Positions 6,814-9,359 of a stretch of 9,359 nucleotides of DNA are shown here, one piece after another. Location of the stretch: contig CALKAN010000432.1 in NCBI GenBank assembly GCA_937983035.1, positions 1 to 9,359 on the forward strand, given 5' to 3'. The position numbers were made by a program, and so were the translations under genes. The stretch comes from an uncultured Paenibacillaceae bacterium. GTDB lineage: Bacteria; Bacillota; Bacilli; Paenibacillales; CALAME01. The notes below the pieces were generated by a model. The model saw only the letters and a list, made by a program, of their open reading frames with translations, was not told the origin of the DNA and made no database searches. Position 1 is the stretch's first letter. Every line of letters begins with the position of its first letter.

Positions 6814-6820
6814 CCTCCTT
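6814..6820 (-). promoter_or_regulatory. Ribosome binding site that fixes the start of the 76-aa gene
   Basis: AAGGAGG on the minus strand, eight bases before the ATG at 6805. It lies downstream of the alternative ATG at 6832 and so decides between the two. Confidence 0.75.
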
Positions 6821-6834
6821 CCATGAAAACATTT

Positions 6835-6863
6835 CCTATACAGGATAAATGAGCCAAAGTCAA
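6835..6863 (-). promoter_or_regulatory. Sigma-A promoter of the 76-aa gene
   Basis: On the minus strand TTGACT (6863-6858) and TATAGG (6840-6835) are separated by 17 bases: five of six and four of six matches to the sigma-A consensus. The start point would be near 6828, leaving a leader of about 23 nt that contains the AAGGAGG site. Confidence 0.55.
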
Positions 6864-6896
6864 ATGTATAGCACAATTGGCGCTCTTGAATTTTTG

Positions 6897-6925
6897 TTTT
6901 CAAAATCAGCAGCATATGGTATAAT
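6897..6925 (+). promoter_or_regulatory. Distal sigma-A promoter of ytoI, extended -10
   Basis: TTTTCA (6897-6902), a 17-base spacer, then TGGTATAAT (6917-6925), a perfect -10 with the extended TGN element. Transcription from here would give a leader of about 145 nt before the TTG start. A weaker extended -10, TGTTACAAT, lies at 6965-6973 between this and the proximal promoter. Confidence 0.6.
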
Positions 6926-7002
6926 ATTTTTTTACTTTTTCTTGCCGCTTTTAGTGTCGTTATCTGTTACAATGTGAATTTTACATGAAATTTGTTTATA
7001 AA

Positions 7003-7032
7003 TTGAAAGAAAGCACGATGCTGCGATATAAT
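7003..7032 (+). promoter_or_regulatory. Proximal sigma-A promoter of ytoI
   Basis: TTGAAA (7003-7008) and TATAAT (7027-7032) with an 18-base spacer, a close sigma-A match. Transcription would start near 7039, about 37 nt before the start codon. Confidence 0.65.
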
Positions 7033-7063
7033 AATGATACAGAGTGATACAGTTATGACAATA

Positions 7064-7069
7064 GAGGTG
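7064..7069 (+). promoter_or_regulatory. Ribosome binding site selecting the TTG start of ytoI
   Basis: GAGGTG ends six bases before the TTG at 7076. The next in-frame ATG, at 7085, would be 15 bases away, which is too far, so TTG is the likelier start. Confidence 0.6.
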
Positions 7070-7075
7070 TAACAG

Positions 7076-8407
7076 TTGGCCCATATGAACCCAGGCAATT
7101 TGACGAAGCACGAGTTGATTTTGAGTTATATTGAGAGCTTGGAGCCAGGCAGAAAAATATCTGTCAGAAAAATCGCGCGCGATTTAAATGTCAGTGAAGG
7201 AACGGCTTACCGCGCGATTAAAGATGCCGAACAGCAAGGGCTTGTCAGTACGAAGGAACGCATCGGAACGGTCAGAATTGATAAACAAAAAAATATGGAG
7301 CAGCTTACCTTTGAAGATGTGGCGGAAATCGTTCATGGGAAAGTGTTGGGCGGCTTTGGCGGTCTTGAAAAAACGCTGGGGAAGTTCGTGATCGGCGCGA
7401 TGGAACTGCAAGAAATGACCGGCTATATCCACCCTGGCAGTTTATTGATTGTGGGAAACCGAGAAGAAGCGCACCGCATTGCATTGCAGCATGGGGCAGC
7501 TGTGTTAATTACAGGCGGATTTGATACGGCGCCGGACATTAAGAAATTGGCGGACGAAACGGACTTGCCGATCATTTCATCGACCGAAGATACGTTTACG
7601 GTCGCGTCCCAAATTAACCGCGCGATTTACGACCGGCTTATAAAGAGACAAATGATGCGGGTGCAGGACATCATGCCTGACAAATCGGAAGTGATTGTTC
7701 TTCGCAGCAACCACACTGTCGCCGATTGGAAGCGGATGGTGGAAAAAACAGGCCATAACCGATTTCCGGTTGTTGATGAATGGAACCGAGTGATTGGGAT
7801 GATCACGTCCAAAGACGTCATTCGAACGGATGAGAATCAAAAAATCGAGAAATTCATGACTCGCAATCCGCTTACTGTGCAGCCGCACACTTCTGTCGCG
7901 TCAGCGGCTCACAGCATGGTATGGGAAGGCATTGAACTGCTCCCTGTCGTGGACGGCAACCGGAAGCTCATCGGCGTGATCAGCAGGCAAGACGTGCTCA
8001 AAGCGATGCAATATACGCAAAAACAGCCGCAAGTTGGAGAGACGTTCGAAGATTTAATCGGCGCCAATATGTCTGTCAGCACAGATCAAGACGGCGACAT
8101 GGTCATCAGCGCAACGATTACGCCGCAGATGACCAATTCGTACGGGACAGTGTCTGAAGGGGTGCTGATGATCTTAATGATTAAAGCCGCTTACCGCCGC
8201 ATTCAATCTGAACGGGACGGCGACATGGTGCTGGAAAACATCACGACCTATTTCGTCCGTCCTGTGCAGATGGAAACGAGAGTGCAGATCCGTCCGCGAA
8301 TTATCGAGATCAGCCGAAAGTTTGGTAAGATAGACGTTGAGGTGTACCATCACCGAACTGTCGTGGCTAAAGCGGTGTTAACGGCTCAAGTGATCGACCA
8401 TATGTAA
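7076..8407 (+). CDS. ytoI: YtoI, winged-helix/DRTGG/CBS/hotdog regulator-like protein
   Basis: 443 residues from a TTG start, close to the length of B. subtilis YtoI. Four domains are visible in order. A winged helix-turn-helix spans about 11-65 (SVRKIARDLNVSEGTAYRAIKDA). A DRTGG domain spans about 80-187 (LGGFGGLEKTLGKFVIGAMEL, GSLLIVGNR, AVLITGGFD). Two CBS motifs lie at about 195-249 (IMPDKSEVIVLRSNHTV, IGMITSKDVI) and 257-311 (FMTRNPLTVQPHTSV, LIGVISRQDVLKAM). A hotdog (4HBT-like) domain spans about 325-440 (TPQMTNSYGTVSEGVLMIL). CBS pairs usually bind adenine nucleotides and hotdog domains bind acyl-CoA, so a ligand-sensing transcription regulator is likely; the true ligand and targets are not known. 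In the hotdog domain SEG replaces HGG, and the usual catalytic acid position appears to be Ile. It is convergent with ytpI, its neighbour in B. subtilis too. Confidence 0.93.
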   Translation: MAHMNPGNLTKHELILSYIESLEPGRKISVRKIARDLNVSEGTAYRAIKDAEQQGLVSTKERIGTVRIDKQKNMEQLTFEDVAEIVHGKVLGGFGGLEKTLGKFVIGAMELQEMTGYIHPGSLLIVGNREEAHRIALQHGAAVLITGGFDTAPDIKKLADETDLPIISSTEDTFTVASQINRAIYDRLIKRQMMRVQDIMPDKSEVIVLRSNHTVADWKRMVEKTGHNRFPVVDEWNRVIGMITSKDVIRTDENQKIEKFMTRNPLTVQPHTSVASAAHSMVWEGIELLPVVDGNRKLIGVISRQDVLKAMQYTQKQPQVGETFEDLIGANMSVSTDQDGDMVISATITPQMTNSYGTVSEGVLMILMIKAAYRRIQSERDGDMVLENITTYFVRPVQMETRVQIRPRIIEISRKFGKIDVEVYHHRTVVAKAVLTAQVIDHM

Positions 8408-8464
8408 TGCCGGCTTTCATAACTAGTGTTCTGATCTGCTGCGCGAATGGATGCGCATCGCTTG

Positions 8465-8761
8465 TTAATTTTGATTGCGCCGATACAGGCCGTAGTTGCG
8501 GAGGCCGGCAAACAAGTTAAAGAGTCCTAGCAGCACAAAAACGATGCCGACCGTAAAATGGACCCATGATTTCGTATTCAGAAACAACTGAATGCTGCCA
8601 AGCAATATAAGCATGATTCCCATGCTTATATTCATTTTGGAAGCGATGAATCCTTGCTTTTGCGGCGAATCGGCGCGTCTTTGCTTAAAGCTGAAGTAGA
8701 TCGATGCCAGCATAAACAAGACAGCGAGAATGTAAAGTGCGTTTTGTACAAGAATTACCAT
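8465..8761 (-). CDS. ytpI: YtpI family membrane protein
   Basis: 98 residues. The ATG at 8761-8759 has GGGAG six bases upstream. Three hydrophobic segments are seen at about 5-24, 43-61 and 66-86, with a basic loop (FKQRRADSPQKQ) after the first and a basic end (RNYGLYRRNQN). Size, topology and position next to ytoI agree with YtpI, whose function is unknown. It lies 87 nt downstream of ytrI on the same strand and may share its transcript; no clear promoter of its own was found in the gap. Confidence 0.85.
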   Translation of the reverse strand: MVILVQNALYILAVLFMLASIYFSFKQRRADSPQKQGFIASKMNISMGIMLILLGSIQLFLNTKSWVHFTVGIVFVLLGLFNLFAGLRNYGLYRRNQN

Positions 8762-8848
8762 GACTATCTCCCAGCATGTTTGTTTTTTTGTAAATTACCA
8801 TGAAATGTTTGAAAAAGAAAGAGAACTTACGTTTTGCGTCTTTTTGTC

Positions 8849-9343
8849 TTACTCCGTTCTTTCCTCTACTTGAATCCACACATGCAGTTTTCCGTATAAT
8901 ATGACGACGGTTTCAATTTCGACAATATAGTCTTTTTCGTTAATGTTCGGAAGAATGCGCCTTCCGTAGTAATTGTTGATGAGTTTGGGATGTTCGTACA
9001 AATTGGCGACTTTGATGCCGATGAGAGACTTCAATTGTTCATAGACGCTTTTTTTAATTTCTCTTTGAGCGAAGTCGTCCGGAGGATTTCGGCTGGGCAG
9101 GCTGTCGATATGCACTTCAATCGCCTTTAAAGTCGATTCATAGTCGCGGTACGTTTTCAGCGGTTCGATTTCCTCCATCAATTGGTCTCTCTGATCTTCG
9201 AGCATGGCATTTTGCTTCAACAGCTCGCTCATGTTGTGCTGGTAAATGACCATGAAAACAGCGGCTCCAATGACGGCGCCGGCGCATAACATGCCGAATG
9301 CGCTGAACCATTGAGCATACATCTTTAATGAAGGCACTCTCAT
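8849..9343 (-). CDS. ytrI: YtrI, sporulation membrane protein
   Basis: 164 residues from the ATG at 9343-9341, close to B. subtilis YtrI. The N-terminus MRVP is typical. One membrane helix spans about 9-34 (small residues, CAGAVIGAAVF). A charged coiled-coil-like stretch follows (36-70, MSELLKQNAMLEDQRDQLMEEIE), then a soluble domain ending in strands (EIETVVILYGKLHVWIQVEE). In B. subtilis YtrH and YtrI are sigma-E-controlled membrane proteins needed for normal sporulation. The frame stays open for five codons upstream to the window edge, and the ribosome site before the ATG is weak (GGGG at the very edge). The start could therefore lie outside, or the gene may be coupled to an upstream gene. 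The promoter is not in the window. Confidence 0.85.
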   Translation of the reverse strand: MRVPSLKMYAQWFSAFGMLCAGAVIGAAVFMVIYQHNMSELLKQNAMLEDQRDQLMEEIEPLKTYRDYESTLKAIEVHIDSLPSRNPPDDFAQREIKKSVYEQLKSLIGIKVANLYEHPKLINNYYGRRILPNINEKDYIVEIETVVILYGKLHVWIQVEERTE

Positions 9344-9359
9344 GAATCTGCGCCGCCCC

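Noticed and set aside
8440..8457. TGCGC/GCGCA hairpin between ytoI and ytpI as a terminator
   Set aside because: The stem is only 5 bp with no T-run in either direction; it could be chance, so it was not listed as a terminator.

Overview
The window looks like chromosome of an endospore-forming Bacillaceae (Firmicutes) of moderate GC. The reasons are the gene families (YheC/YheD ATP-grasp proteins, YheB, YtoI, YtpI, YtrI), strong AGGAGG-type ribosome sites, TTG start use, sigma-A promoters, and promoter matches to the mother-cell sporulation factors sigma-E and sigma-K. No mobile element, RNA gene or CRISPR array was seen.

Layout. (1) Positions 1-4793, minus strand: a tightly packed operon of four ATP-grasp genes of the YheC/YheD family, read from 4793 down past the left edge. 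Long (454 aa), short (367 aa), long (458 aa) and short (at least 311 aa, cut by the window) forms alternate, with gaps of 10 nt, 3 nt and a 1-nt overlap. A sigma-K/sigma-E-like promoter lies just upstream (4837-4864). (2) 4904-6070, plus strand, divergent: yheB, a DUF445 membrane protein. (3) 6092-6436, plus strand: a near-consensus sigma-E promoter followed by a 94-aa two-helix membrane protein that I do not recognise. (4) 6575-6805, minus strand: a 76-aa helical protein that I do not recognise, with its own sigma-A promoter. (5) 6897-8407, plus strand: two sigma-A promoters and ytoI, a winged-helix + DRTGG + two CBS + hotdog protein, probably a ligand-responsive regulator. (6) 8465-9343, minus strand, convergent with ytoI: ytpI (three-helix membrane protein) and ytrI (sporulation membrane protein).

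How it fits together. Much of the window is plausibly sporulation-related: the ATP-grasp array (its B. subtilis relative YheD localises around the forespore), the sigma-E-preceded small membrane protein, and ytrI. The array is the most distinctive part. It reads as a duplicated long/short pair of carboxylate-amine ligase-like enzymes whose members have diverged in active-site loops. The substrate is unknown and no obvious substrate peptide is encoded here. The yhe block and the yto-ytr block lie far apart in B. subtilis but adjoin here, and nrnA is absent from its usual place between ytrI and ytpI.
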